A DNA stretch of 64,000 nt from Sphingomonas sp. PP-CE-3G-477 (GTDB lineage: Bacteria > Pseudomonadota > Alphaproteobacteria > Sphingomonadales > Sphingomonadaceae), in contig NZ_QAOF01000001.1 of NCBI RefSeq assembly GCF_003050745.1, positions 620,001-684,000 on the forward strand, read 5' to 3'. Made by a program: the position numbers and the translations under genes. A model generated the notes under the pieces. The model searched no databases. It worked only from the letters and a program-made list of their open reading frames with translations, and was not told the origin of the DNA. Below, in pieces: positions 37,976-47,363 of this stretch. The first letter of the stretch is position 1. The number at the start of each line of letters is the position of its first letter.

Positions 37976-38542
37976 ATGCCGAATAGAGAAATTCTGGGAA
38001 TGCTGGTTCCATTGAGGCCGGCATTGCTACGATTTCTTGCGTCCCGTGGCGCCGCCGCGGACGAGGCGGAGGATATTCTCCAGGAAGTGTATCTTACTCT
38101 TTCGGCTGCAAAGATCGGTCCGGTCACGGAGCCTCGCGCCTATCTGTACCGGACCGCCAACAGTCATTTTCTCGATCATCGTCGCGCGGCGGGACGACGC
38201 GTGCGACGCGAGGGCGACTGGGTCGATGCGCATACCGGCGAGGACCGGGAACTCGACGAACGACCGTCGGCCGAGACGTCGCTAATCGCCAACCAGCAGG
38301 TCGCAATCTTGCAGCACGTGCTGGACGGACTGCCGGAGCGAACCCGGACGATATTCCGACGCTTCCGGGTAGAGGGCGAACCGCAACGGCAGATCGCCGC
38401 GGACATCGGCGTCAGTGTCAGCGCGGTCGAGAAGCATCTGACGCGCGCGTACGAAGCGATCGCCGCTGCGAGGCTTCATCTGGATGGGGATGATTCGATG
38501 CCGCGGCGTCTCAGGCATGAAAGAGGGCATCATGGAGACTGA
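37976..38542 (+). CDS. ECF sigma factor, FecI-like
   Basis: 188 residues. Sigma region 2: DEAEDILQEVYLTLSAAKIG and PRAYLYRTANSHFLDHRRA; region 4: DGLPERTRTIFRRFRVEGEPQRQIAADIGVSVSAVEKHLTRA. This is the FecI group, normally released by a FecR partner when an outer-membrane receptor is loaded. The end overlaps the start of the FecR gene by 11 bases. ATG 37976 is the first start; the first residues MPNREILGM are less certain. Confidence 0.9.
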   Translation: MPNREILGMLVPLRPALLRFLASRGAAADEAEDILQEVYLTLSAAKIGPVTEPRAYLYRTANSHFLDHRRAAGRRVRREGDWVDAHTGEDRELDERPSAETSLIANQQVAILQHVLDGLPERTRTIFRRFRVEGEPQRQIAADIGVSVSAVEKHLTRAYEAIAAARLHLDGDDSMPRRLRHERGHHGD

Positions 38543-39506
38543 GACGGCCCGTCGCCACGACGCGCGCGCGATCGAATGGCATGTTCGGCTTCGCGATGGC
38601 GACGACCGCGCATGGGAAGCGTTCGCCGACTGGCTTGCCGAGGATCCGCGGCATGCTGCTGCATATGACGCCATCGAACGCGTCGATGCCGCGATCGCGC
38701 CGCTATTGTCCGAGGTGTCGTTCGCGCCTGCGGAACGAACGGCCGCCAACGACGATGCCGTCATGCCCGCGTCTGACCGCAGGGTACGCAGCTGGCTGAT
38801 CGCCGGCGGCGCACTGGCCGCGTCGGTCGCCGCGGCGATCGTCGTCGCCCCGCAGTTCGAGTCGGGCCGCTACGATGTCGCGACGGGCCCTGGCGAGCGC
38901 CGGACGATCGCACTGGATGCGACGACTGTGGTGGCGCTCAACGGCTCGACGCGAATGACGTTCGATCGCAAGAATGCGCGGTTCGCTTCGCTGGTCGGGG
39001 GCGAGGCCTTGTTCCGGGTTCGCCATGACGATGCCGCGCCGTTTACGCTTCACGTCGGTCGCAACCGCGTGGAAGATGTCGGAACCGTCTTCAACGTCGT
39101 GAACGATGCAGGCGGGGTGCGGGTCACGGTGGCCGAAGGCGAGATCGTGTATAACCCCGGCGATAGGGGAATTTCCCTCCATGCCGGCCAGGGATTGATC
39201 GATCCGTCGTCTTCGAAGACGGTGCGCGTGATCGCTACGCCGGTCGCGTCCGTCGGCGGGTGGCAAAAAGGGCAACTGCTCTATGGTGGGGCGCCGCTGT
39301 CGAGCGTGGCAGCCGACCTCGCCCGAGCGCTCGGCGTTCGCATCGACATGGCGCCCGCGATCGCGAACCGTCCGTTTTCCGGTGCAATTCGCCTCGACGG
39401 TTCGGGCCTCGGTCAGCTCGAGCGACTGGCCCCGGCTCTGGGCGTCACCGTGCAGCGTGGGTCCGCGGGCTGGATCATGAAACCCGGTGACGGTGCTGCG
39501 CGCTAG
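38532..39506 (+). CDS. FecR-family anti-sigma factor/sigma regulator
   Basis: 324 residues. N-terminal cytoplasmic domain with the FecR-type RAIEWHVRLRDGDDRAWEAF and WLAEDPRHAAAYD (DUF4880), one membrane helix (SWLIAGGALAASVAAAIVV, ~residues 86-107), then the periplasmic FecR domain (YDVATGPGERRTIALDATT, VVALNGSTRMTF) and a secretin/TonB-like end. It passes the receptor signal to the sigma factor. ATG 38532 follows AAAGAGGG. Overlaps both neighbours. Confidence 0.9.
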   Translation: METETARRHDARAIEWHVRLRDGDDRAWEAFADWLAEDPRHAAAYDAIERVDAAIAPLLSEVSFAPAERTAANDDAVMPASDRRVRSWLIAGGALAASVAAAIVVAPQFESGRYDVATGPGERRTIALDATTVVALNGSTRMTFDRKNARFASLVGGEALFRVRHDDAAPFTLHVGRNRVEDVGTVFNVVNDAGGVRVTVAEGEIVYNPGDRGISLHAGQGLIDPSSSKTVRVIATPVASVGGWQKGQLLYGGAPLSSVAADLARALGVRIDMAPAIANRPFSGAIRLDGSGLGQLERLAPALGVTVQRGSAGWIMKPGDGAAR

Positions 39507-41859
39507 ATGGGCGGCGATGGCGACGGTCGGTACCGGGCTCGTTCTCGCCATGCCGGCCATCGCTCAGGCCGAAAGGTTCGACGTTTCACCGGGACGGCTC
39601 GGCGACGTGGCAGCGACGCTCGGCGCGCAGGCTGGGATCACGATAACGGTGACCGATCCGATCACCGCCGCCAGACGATCGCCGGGCGTCCGGGGTGCGC
39701 GTTCGGTGTCCGCCGCCTTGACGGAGGCGATCAAGGGGACTGGTGCCGACTTCGTCTTCTACGATCGCAAGACGGTTCGGATCATGGCGCGGAAAATCAT
39801 CCCGCCCAAAAAGCCTAAACGTCCCAATCCGATCAGGACTCCGATCGAACCCGCCGAAGTGCCTAGCGATATCATCGTTACGGCCAGCAAGCAGGGAACG
39901 CTGCTCGACGATTTTCCAGGCTCGGTGAAGCTCATGGAATTCGATGCCGGCTGGCTAGCGCGCAACGCCGGCAACGGTAGCGCGGCGATCGCCGAACTGC
40001 TGCCGACCATGGGCTCCACGAATTTGGGCCCCGGGCGGGACAAGCTGTTTATCCGAGGAATCGCGGACAGCAGTTTCAGCGGCCAGACCCAGGCCACCGT
40101 CGGCCAGTATCTCGGGGAAGTACGCCTGAATTACAGTGCGCCCGATCCCGATCTGAACCTGTACGACATGGAACGCGTCGAAATCCTGGTCGGTCCTCAG
40201 GGCACATTGTACGGCGCGAGTGCGCTCGGCGGGATCATGCGTTTCGTCCCCAACGCACCGGCGACCGACCGCATCGCCGCGACCGCTTCCGCCGGACTGA
40301 GTTCGACACGGTCAGGCAGCGTCGGGGGCGACGGTGCCGCGATGCTCAACATCCCGATCGCGGCGGACCGCATCGCCCTGCGCATCGTCGCATTCGGCGC
40401 GCGCGAAGCCGGATATATCGACGATCCGTCTCGCAACCTGCGCGACATCAACACGACGCGAAGCTTTGGGCAGCGCGTGACGCTACGCATCGCCGATCTT
40501 TCGGGCTGGACCGTCGATATCGGTGGCGTCGAGCAGAATATCACCAGCCGCGACGGGCAGTACACGATCCGGGGCGATCCGCCGCTTACCCGCGCGACGG
40601 CGATCGCGCAGCCGTTCCGCGATCATTATCATCTCGGCTACGTGACCGCGCGACGTCCGCTTGGGCGGGGGGAGATCGTCACGACGGCGTCGGTGGTCGA
40701 GCATGATTTCACGACCGTCTTCGATGCGACGGGATATCTCGGCGCAACGTCGCCGCTCAAGTTCGAAGAGACGAACGCGATCCGCGCCTATGCCTATGAG
40801 ACGCGCGTGTCGGGCGGAGGCCAGCGATCGCCTTGGGTGGCGGGGGTGGCGGGGATCCATAACGTTAGCCGATTGTCACGCTCGATCGGGGTGCCGGATG
40901 CGCTCGAGCAGATCGCCGGCGTCCGTAACCGGCAGATGGAATTCGCACTGTTCGGACAGGCATCGAAGCCCATAACACGAACGCTGACGGCGACGGCGGG
41001 CGTACGCGTCACTCTGGCACGAAGCGCGGGCAGCCTGCTCGACAAATCCAAGAATGGATCGAAGGAGCCCTCCAGTACGGCGCTGCCTGCACTGCCGAGC
41101 TTCGCGGTGGATTGGCAGCCGTCCCGGTCGTTCTCGAGCTTCGTGCATTTCCAGAAGGGGTTCAGGGCGGGCGGTCTCGCGGTGGCACCATCGGGCGACG
41201 CGCTGGATAGCCGGAAATTCGTGGCCGACGATCTGTCGATGACCGAACTCGGCGTGCGGTGGGGGCGCAGGGGGGAGGATCGGTTGAGTATTCGCGCCGC
41301 GATCTTCTTCGCCGACTGGAACCACATCCAGGCCGACCTCGTCGATACGTCGGGTTTGCCGTACACCGCCAATGTGGGGGACGGGCGGGTCTATGGGCTG
41401 GACGCGGAGATAACGTGGCGGCTGTCGCCCGCGCTCACGCTCACCGGCGCGGCGTTCGTCAACAACAGCAAACTGTACGCGGCCGAGGCCGATTTCGGCA
41501 CGTCGGAAGAGCAGACTTTGCCGAACGTTCCGAGGAACGGCACGCGCGCGGCCGCTACCTGGCAAAAGACCATCGCCGAGGGGGTGAATTTGAGCGCGGA
41601 CGTGTCGGTGCGCTACATCGGTCAATCCCGACTTGGTGTCGGCCCTGTCCTCAATATCCCGCAAGGCCGATATGCGGTCGGCGATCTGGGGGGGCGTTTG
41701 GGCTTCGATAGGTTCGGCGTGTCGCTCGACATCGACAATATCGGCGACGTCCGCGCGAACAGTTTCGCGTTCGGCAATCCGTTCAGCGTGGCCGAGCGCA
41801 ACCAGATGACCCCGCTCAGGCCGCGTACCATCCGACTGGGTTTCGACGTCCGCTTCTGA
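39487..41859 (+). CDS. TonB-dependent receptor with N-terminal STN domain
   Basis: 790 residues. The signal peptide ends near IAQAERFDVSPG; an STN signalling domain (FDVSPGRLGDVAATLGAQAG) lets it talk to FecR. The plug contains DIIVTASKQGT (TonB-box-like) and LYDMERVEILVGPQGTLYGA. The beta-barrel ends in IRLGFDVRF with terminal Phe. A GTG start at 39487 overlaps fecR by 20 bases; ATG 39517 is an alternative. Ligand unknown: no siderophore or heme gene is adjacent, and such receptors in sphingomonads also take up glycans or peptides. Confidence 0.92.
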   Translation: MTVLRARWAAMATVGTGLVLAMPAIAQAERFDVSPGRLGDVAATLGAQAGITITVTDPITAARRSPGVRGARSVSAALTEAIKGTGADFVFYDRKTVRIMARKIIPPKKPKRPNPIRTPIEPAEVPSDIIVTASKQGTLLDDFPGSVKLMEFDAGWLARNAGNGSAAIAELLPTMGSTNLGPGRDKLFIRGIADSSFSGQTQATVGQYLGEVRLNYSAPDPDLNLYDMERVEILVGPQGTLYGASALGGIMRFVPNAPATDRIAATASAGLSSTRSGSVGGDGAAMLNIPIAADRIALRIVAFGAREAGYIDDPSRNLRDINTTRSFGQRVTLRIADLSGWTVDIGGVEQNITSRDGQYTIRGDPPLTRATAIAQPFRDHYHLGYVTARRPLGRGEIVTTASVVEHDFTTVFDATGYLGATSPLKFEETNAIRAYAYETRVSGGGQRSPWVAGVAGIHNVSRLSRSIGVPDALEQIAGVRNRQMEFALFGQASKPITRTLTATAGVRVTLARSAGSLLDKSKNGSKEPSSTALPALPSFAVDWQPSRSFSSFVHFQKGFRAGGLAVAPSGDALDSRKFVADDLSMTELGVRWGRRGEDRLSIRAAIFFADWNHIQADLVDTSGLPYTANVGDGRVYGLDAEITWRLSPALTLTGAAFVNNSKLYAAEADFGTSEEQTLPNVPRNGTRAAATWQKTIAEGVNLSADVSVRYIGQSRLGVGPVLNIPQGRYAVGDLGGRLGFDRFGVSLDIDNIGDVRANSFAFGNPFSVAERNQMTPLRPRTIRLGFDVRF

Positions 41860-41997
41860 CGACAGCTCGATCAGGACGAACTGCTTTCCGCCAGTGCGCG
41901 CAACCACTGCCGACACCGGTAAAGAGTATCAATCCAGCAACCCGCCGACGTTATTGTTGGAACCGGAGCGGTGACTTGGCGCCGGGCGATTTGGCGC

Positions 41998-42073
41998 TGG
42001 TGGAGCCGAAGGGAATCGAACCCTTGACCTCCGCAGTGCGATTGCGGCGCTCTCCCATCTGAGCTACGGCCCC
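41998..42073 (-). tRNA. tRNA-Ala (anticodon CGC)
   Basis: 76 nt, full cloverleaf. Acceptor GGGGCCG with CGGCTCC, D-arm GCTC-AGATGGGA-GAGC, anticodon stem CCGCA/TGCGG around ATCGCAC (anticodon CGC, codon GCG), T-arm AAGGG-TTCGATT-CCCTT. CCA is encoded. Confidence 0.95.
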
Positions 42074-42201
42074 GTGCGGTGGCCCGAGGCCATGATCGAG
42101 CCATTAGCGGTTGGTTTTGGGCGATGCAATGGTCGCTGCCAGTCCTTCCCACACGTCGTCGCAGGGCTGCGTCCTGTCGCCGCCACATGGCCGGGTTTGC
42201 A

Positions 42202-42225
42202 GGAACATTCCGCCTTTTTGGCGTT
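42202..42225 (+). promoter_or_regulatory. Possible EcfG-like promoter for the DUF2171 gene
   Basis: GGAAC at 42202-42206 and CGTTT from 42222 are exact motifs, but the spacer is 15 bases, one short of the usual 16. It lies ~85 bases upstream of the ATG at 42309. Confidence 0.3.
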
Positions 42226-42308
42226 TGTAGTCATCGGAATGTACGGCCCCGCGATCGACGACAGATCGACGTAGCCGGCAGCCGCAGGACAGCAATTAGG
42301 AGGTTCCT

Positions 42309-43580
42309 ATGGTCTACGAACGCAACACCCGAGATCGCCAGTCGGGCGATTATTACGGTCGGCCGAACTCGAACGATTATGGTCGCGATTTCCGCGCAGA
42401 CGGTGGCGGCTATGGTCGTTCCAGCGCGCGTGAATATGAAGCCGCCGGCGAATATGACCGCGACGACAACCGCAGCGGCCGCGGCCAGGGATATCAGGGG
42501 CGTGACGACCAGGGACGCGGCGACCAATATGGTCGCGAGCAGGGCGGTCGTGACTATTACGGCGGCCACAATGACCGCTCGCAGCCATCGGGCGGCGATC
42601 GCTACGGCCAGTCGCGCTACGGTCAGGGATCGGGCCAGCAGGGTTACGGGCAGCAGGGCTATGGCCAGCAGCGTTCCGGACAGGGCTATGGCCAGCAGTC
42701 CTACGGCCAGCGTAGCCAGGGTTCGGGCGATACCGAATATCACGGTAGCTATGCATCGGATGGCCGTCGCTTCGAGGACGTAGGTCGCAACCGCGATGCC
42801 GATGACGACAACCGCAACTCTTCGCGCGGCGGCAGCCGAAACGAGGGGCGTGATTATGGTCGCCAGCCACAGGGTTACGACTATGACGATCGCGGGTTCA
42901 TCGCGCGCGCGGGCGACGAAGTTCGCTCGTGGTTCGGTGACGACGAGGCCGAGCGTCGCCGCGAAGCCGATGCACGCTACGACGAGCGGTCCTATGGCAA
43001 CTCGGACAATCGTGCGTTCGGCAATCGCTCGTCGAACACGCATGACGACCATTACCATAGCTGGCGCAGCACGCAGATCGCGGCGCTCGACCGCGACTAT
43101 GACGAGTACCGGAACGAGAACCGCTCGAAGTTCGAGAACGAGTTCTCGTCGTGGCGTACCGAGCGCCAGGGTCAGCGCAGCTCGCTGTCGCAGGTCGCCG
43201 AGCATATGGAAGTCGTCGGTTCCGATGGCAGCCATGTCGGCACGGTCGACAAGGTAAAGGGCGACCGGATCCTGCTGACCAAGAACGACCGCGATGCGGG
43301 CGGCGTGCATCACTCGATCCCGTCGCGCTGGATCAAGGCCGTCGACGGCAAGGTGACGCTGTCGAAGTCGGCTGACGAGGCCAAGGCCGCGTGGAAGGAC
43401 GAAGAGCGCAACTCGGCGATGTTCGAGTACGGCGATCGCACCGGCGGCGACAAGAAGGATGCCGGCACCAGCGGTTATGCTTCGAGCGCCTCGACCGGCA
43501 GTTCGTCCACCACGGGTGCGGCATCGACCAGCAGCACGACGTCGGACACGCTCGGCAAGGCGCGTTCGACCACGTATTGA
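42309..43580 (+). CDS. DUF2171 protein with FUS-like Gly/Tyr/Gln/Arg low-complexity region
   Basis: 423 residues, no signal peptide or membrane helix. Residues 1-~190 are low complexity, rich in Gly, Tyr, Arg, Asp, Gln and Ser; residues ~100-137 repeat GYGQQ and SYGQ units, resembling the prion-like region of human FUS. Then comes AGDEVRSWFGDDEAERRREA (~200-220), a conserved-looking WRSTQIAALDRDYDEYRNEN (~253-275), and the DUF2171 beta domain (VAEHMEVVGSDGSHVGTVDK to IPSRWIKAVDGKVTLSK, ~292-360), followed by a Ser/Thr tail. Cytoplasmic. Function unknown; a stress role is plausible. AGGAGG lies just before the ATG. Confidence 0.85.
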   Translation: MVYERNTRDRQSGDYYGRPNSNDYGRDFRADGGGYGRSSAREYEAAGEYDRDDNRSGRGQGYQGRDDQGRGDQYGREQGGRDYYGGHNDRSQPSGGDRYGQSRYGQGSGQQGYGQQGYGQQRSGQGYGQQSYGQRSQGSGDTEYHGSYASDGRRFEDVGRNRDADDDNRNSSRGGSRNEGRDYGRQPQGYDYDDRGFIARAGDEVRSWFGDDEAERRREADARYDERSYGNSDNRAFGNRSSNTHDDHYHSWRSTQIAALDRDYDEYRNENRSKFENEFSSWRTERQGQRSSLSQVAEHMEVVGSDGSHVGTVDKVKGDRILLTKNDRDAGGVHHSIPSRWIKAVDGKVTLSKSADEAKAAWKDEERNSAMFEYGDRTGGDKKDAGTSGYASSASTGSSSTTGAASTSSTTSDTLGKARSTTY

Positions 43581-43627
43581 TCGCATGACGATATTGACCG
43601 GCGTCGCCTGACGCAGGTCGAAAAGGG

Positions 43628-43655
43628 GCCCGGGCGGAAACGTCCGGGCTTTTTT
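43628..43655 (+). terminator. Intrinsic terminator after the DUF2171 gene
   Basis: A 9-bp stem, GCCCGGGCG (43628-43636) with CGTCCGGGC (43641-43649), GAAA tetraloop, followed by six T. Strong rho-independent form. Confidence 0.9.
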
Positions 43656-43721
43656 GCGGGTTGCGCGCGCAGGGCTTTTCGCCATACCCGCAACACGAAT
43701 AATAAAGACAGGAGCAAGTTT

Positions 43722-44711
43722 ATGGCCCGTGCATGGAGCCTGAAGGCACGTCCGCAAGGCATGCCGAAGCATACCGACTTCGCCATGATCGATTTGAACC
43801 AGTCGACGCTCGGCGCCGGCGAGGTGCGGATCGCCAATCGCTGGCTGTCGGTCGACCCGTACATGCGCGGGCGGATGAACGACGTTAAGAGCTATGTCCC
43901 GCCGTTCGCGCTGGGCGAGGCGATGCAGGGCGGCGCGGTCGGCGAAGTGGTCGAGAGCGACGACGACGGAGTCAAGGTCGGCGACATGGTGCTGCATATG
44001 GCGGGCTGGCGCGACGAAGCGGTGGTGCCGGCCGCGCAGGTGCAGAAGCTACCCGCGCTCGACGTGCCTCCGCAGGCGTTTCTGGGTCAGCTCGGCATGC
44101 CGGGGATGACGGGGTATTTCGGGCTGCTTCAGGTTGCCGAGGCGAAGGCGGGCGACACGGTGTTCGTGTCGGCGGCAGCAGGTGCGGTGGGCTCGACCGT
44201 GGTGCAGGTCGCCAAGGCCAAGGGCATGACAGTGATCGGCTCGGCCGGCGGCGCGGAGAAATGCGCTTGGGTGAAGTCGCTCGGGGCGGATGCGGTGATC
44301 GACTATAAGAGCGATGTGCCGGTGGTGAAGGCGCTTGGCGAGGCCGCTCCGAAAGGTATCGACGTGTATTTCGACAACGTCGGCGGCGAGCATCTCGACG
44401 CGGCGCTGGCACATGCGCGGATGCATGCGCGGTTCGCGGTGTGCGGGATGATCGACGTGTACAACAGCGGCGCGGCGACGCAGCTGAAGTACCTCGCGCG
44501 ACTGATCGGTAACCGTGTGCAGATCCGCGGATTTATCGTCAGCGACTACATGAATCGCGCTGAGGAATTCTACAAGGACATGGGCGGGATGCTCGCGGCG
44601 GGGACGCTGAAGCGGCAGGAGACCGTGCACGAAGGGCTCGAGACGATGCCGGACGCGTTCCTGGGGCTGTTCTCGGGCGGGAATACGGGGAAGATGCTCG
44701 TCAAGGTTTGA
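43722..44711 (+). CDS. NADP-dependent MDR oxidoreductase (2-alkenal/prostaglandin reductase type)
   Basis: 329 residues, zinc-free medium-chain reductase. Substrate domain: NRWLSVDPYMRGRMND. NADP site: VFVSAAAGAVGSTVVQVAKA then GSAGGAEKCAWVKSLGADAV and the conserved IDVYFDNVGGEHLDAAL. Reduces alpha,beta-unsaturated carbonyls, so it may detoxify lipid-peroxidation aldehydes. Own promoter after the DUF2171 terminator. Confidence 0.9.
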   Translation: MARAWSLKARPQGMPKHTDFAMIDLNQSTLGAGEVRIANRWLSVDPYMRGRMNDVKSYVPPFALGEAMQGGAVGEVVESDDDGVKVGDMVLHMAGWRDEAVVPAAQVQKLPALDVPPQAFLGQLGMPGMTGYFGLLQVAEAKAGDTVFVSAAAGAVGSTVVQVAKAKGMTVIGSAGGAEKCAWVKSLGADAVIDYKSDVPVVKALGEAAPKGIDVYFDNVGGEHLDAALAHARMHARFAVCGMIDVYNSGAATQLKYLARLIGNRVQIRGFIVSDYMNRAEEFYKDMGGMLAAGTLKRQETVHEGLETMPDAFLGLFSGGNTGKMLVKV

Positions 44712-44738
44712 GCTAACCTTCTTCCATTCCAGCACCTA

Positions 44739-44841
44739 CCCCCCCCGGCGGAGGCCGGGGTCCAATTGAAAGGTCGCAGTAACGGAGCGCAACGCCCGTC
44801 ATTGGTGGCCCCCAATTGGGCCCCGGCCTTCGCCGGGGGGG
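44739..44841. repeat. CCCCCGGCGGAGGCCGGGGTCCA paired inverted repeat
   Basis: Left arm CCCCCCGGCGGAGGCCGGGG then TCCAATTG; right arm CAATTGGGCCCCGGCCTTCG. Fills the gap between convergent genes. Confidence 0.85.
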
Positions 44842-44889
44842 AAGCAATGTCCCGCTCGTTTGAAATGACGATCAGGTCGATCCTCGGGT

Positions 44890-45858
44890 CTACAGCCACT
44901 TCGCCTGCTTGAACTTCACGTACAGCGCGGCGCAGACGACCCCGATCACCGCCAGCACGACGAAATACCCGTATTCCGTCTTCAACTCGGGCATGTTTTC
45001 GAAGTTCATGCCGTAGATCCCGGCGATCGCGGTGGGGACGGCGAGGATCGCGGCCCAGGCGGCGAGCTGGCGGGTGATCGCGCCGGTGCGTTGTTGTTCG
45101 AGCAGGTTGCTGAATTCGAACACCGAGGTCAGCACTTCGCGTAACCCCTCGACCATCGTCTGCACCCGGCGGACGTGATCGAGCACGTCGCTGAAATACG
45201 GTTTCGCCTCGGTATCGATGCAGGGGAGGTCGAGGCGGACGATCTTGCCCGCGACCTCGCCCATCGGCCCGAGGATACGCTGGAAGCGGATCATTTCGCG
45301 TCTCAGACCAAAGATACGGACAATTTCGTCGCGGCCCAGGAAGGCGTCGATCGTGCGCTGTTCCATCGCAAGCACCTCGTCCTCGATGCTCTCGACGATC
45401 GGGAGATAGCCGTCGACGACGTAATCGAGGATCGCGTGGAGGACATAGTCGACGCCGTTGATCAACAAGGTCGGCGCGGCTTCGAGCTGTTCGCGCAGCG
45501 CCTTGTGCGAGCGTGCCGAGCCGTGGCGGACGCTGATGATGTGACTGTGGCCGACGAAGATCGCGGTTTCGCCGTATGCGATCTTGTCGTCTTCGAGTTG
45601 CGCGGTGCGCGCGACGACGAACAGCTGGTCGCCATAGACGTCGACCTTGGGCAGCTGATCAGCCTTGATCGCGTCCTCCACCGCCAGTGGGTGGAGGTTA
45701 TACTGGTCCTTCAGCGTCCGCATCTCGGCGTCGGTCGGGTCGCAGATGCCGATCCAGACGAACTCCGAACGATCCGCGGGACAATCGACCTTTTCGTCGA
45801 TCGAGACCGCGCGGACGCGCTTGCCATGACGATAGAGATACGCGGCGACGACCGTCAT
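44890..45858 (-). CDS. corA: CorA-family magnesium/cobalt transporter
   Basis: 322 residues. Large N-terminal cytoplasmic domain with a long helix, then two C-terminal membrane helices with the CorA signature YGMNFENMPELKTEYGYF in the loop between them, ending FKQAKWL. Forms a pentameric Mg2+ channel. Lies 39 bases after the metQ stop, so it may be read with the operon upstream or separately. Confidence 0.93.
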   Translation of the reverse strand: MTVVAAYLYRHGKRVRAVSIDEKVDCPADRSEFVWIGICDPTDAEMRTLKDQYNLHPLAVEDAIKADQLPKVDVYGDQLFVVARTAQLEDDKIAYGETAIFVGHSHIISVRHGSARSHKALREQLEAAPTLLINGVDYVLHAILDYVVDGYLPIVESIEDEVLAMEQRTIDAFLGRDEIVRIFGLRREMIRFQRILGPMGEVAGKIVRLDLPCIDTEAKPYFSDVLDHVRRVQTMVEGLREVLTSVFEFSNLLEQQRTGAITRQLAAWAAILAVPTAIAGIYGMNFENMPELKTEYGYFVVLAVIGVVCAALYVKFKQAKWL

Positions 45859-45897
45859 GGAGCCTCGAGGATTACGCGGACTGGGCTCGCGCCGGTA

Positions 45898-46692
45898 TCA
45901 GAACGCCGGCAGCACCGCACCCCGATAATGCTGCTCGATGAAGGTCTTGGTGGCCGGGCTGCGCAACGCAGCGATCAGCTTCACGACCCGCGGGTCCTTC
46001 TCGCCACCGGGCAGGCCGACGACGAAATTGACGTAGGGGCTGTTCTTGTCCTCGATCGCGAGTGCATCGCGGACCGGGTTGAGCTTCGCGTCGAGCGCGT
46101 AGTTGGTGTTGATCAGCGCGAGATCTACTTCGCCGAGCGTGCGGGGCAGGGTGGCGCCCTCCAGTTCCTTGAACTGCAGGTTCTTCGGGTTGGTGGCGAT
46201 GTCGTTGAGGCTCGACAGCGGATTGGTCGGGTTCTTGAGCGTTATAAGCCCAGCCTTTTGGAGCAACAGCAGCGCGCGGCCACCGTTGCTCGGCTCGTTG
46301 GGGATCGCGACGGTCGCGCCGTTGGGTACCTGCGCGATCGACTTCCACTTGCGCGAATAGGCGCCGAGCGGTTCGACGTGGACGCCGGCATAGGTGACCA
46401 GATGCGTGCCGCGCGAGGCGTTGAACTCGTCGAGATACGGCTTGGTCTCGAAATAGCTGACGTCGATCTGCTTCTGCTCGACCTGGAGGTTGGGCTGGAC
46501 GTAGTCGTTGAAGACGCGGATCTGGAGGTCGACGCCTTCCTTCGCCAGCGTCGGCTTGATTGACTCGAGGATTTCGGCATGCGGCACCGCGGTCGCGGCG
46601 ACGGTCAGCGTCTTGCCGTCGTTAGTCTTTGCACCACCGCAGGCGGCGAGCGCGAGCAGCGAGAACGAGGCGAGCAAAATGCGGCGGTTCAT
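45898..46692 (-). CDS. metQ: MetQ-type substrate-binding lipoprotein
   Basis: 264 residues. Lipobox LALAAC (Cys at ~18). NlpA/MetQ family: LTVAATAVPHAEILESIKPT, IDVSYFETKPYLDEFNASRG, VAIPNEPSNGGRALLLLQKA, ALINTNYALDAKLNP. Binds methionine or a related sulfur compound for the MetNI permease. Last of five genes, 8 bases after metI. Confidence 0.92.
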   Translation of the reverse strand: MNRRILLASFSLLALAACGGAKTNDGKTLTVAATAVPHAEILESIKPTLAKEGVDLQIRVFNDYVQPNLQVEQKQIDVSYFETKPYLDEFNASRGTHLVTYAGVHVEPLGAYSRKWKSIAQVPNGATVAIPNEPSNGGRALLLLQKAGLITLKNPTNPLSSLNDIATNPKNLQFKELEGATLPRTLGEVDLALINTNYALDAKLNPVRDALAIEDKNSPYVNFVVGLPGGEKDPRVVKLIAALRSPATKTFIEQHYRGAVLPAF

Positions 46693-46700
46693 GGCGATTC

Positions 46701-47363
46701 CTAGCGGCGGGTGAAGTGGCGGGCGAGCGCGTCGCCGGCATATTGGATGATCTGGACGAGCACGACCAGCAGCACGACGGTGACGACCATGACGTCGGTC
46801 TGGAAGCGCTGATAGCCAAAGCGGATCGCGAGGTCGCCGAGGCCCCCTGCGCCAACCACGCCCGCCATCGCGGTGAACGAGACGAGCGCGACCGCGGTGA
46901 CGGTGGCGCCGGCGATCAGGCCGGGGAGGGCCTCGGGAATCAGAGCGCCGGTGACGATCTGGCGCGTGGTGGCACCCATCGCCTGCACCGCCTCGATCGT
47001 GGTGCGGTCGACTTCCTTCAGCGATCCTTCGACTAGGCGGGCATAAAAGGGTGCGGCGCCGACGACCAGCGGCGGGATCGCGCCGGCGACGCCTAGCGAG
47101 GTGCCGACGAGCATCACGGTGAGCGGGATCATCACGATCAGCAGGATGATGAACGGCACCGAGCGGAGGATGTTGACGATGATCCCGAGCACGGCGTTGG
47201 CGATACGGTTCTGCGACAGGCGGCCTCGGTCGGTGAGGTAGAGCAGCACGCCGAGCGGCAGGCCGAACGCGATCGTGAGGATCAGCGATCCACCGAGCAT
47301 GATCAGCGTGTCGAGGCAGGCCTGGCCGATGTCCGACCAGTCGATGTTGGCGAAGAAGCTCAT
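46701..47363 (-). CDS. metI: MetI-type ABC transporter permease
   Basis: 220 residues, five membrane helices. Starts with [20 protein letters not shown]. Contains the permease coupling loop [21 protein letters not shown] (EAA motif) and [25 protein letters not shown], both typical of MetI. Overlaps metN by 4 bases. Confidence 0.93.
   Translation of the reverse strand: MSFFANIDWSDIGQACLDTLIMLGGSLILTIAFGLPLGVLLYLTDRGRLSQNRIANAVLGIIVNILRSVPFIILLIVMIPLTVMLVGTSLGVAGAIPPLVVGAAPFYARLVEGSLKEVDRTTIEAVQAMGATTRQIVTGALIPEALPGLIAGATVTAVALVSFTAMAGVVGAGGLGDLAIRFGYQRFQTDVMVVTVVLLVVLVQIIQYAGDALARHFTRR

Noticed and set aside
42610..42730. CRISPR-like or satellite array in the DUF2171 gene
   Set aside because: Repeats are irregular codon-level GYGQQ units without uniform spacers; explained by protein composition. 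No CRISPR array found anywhere in the window.
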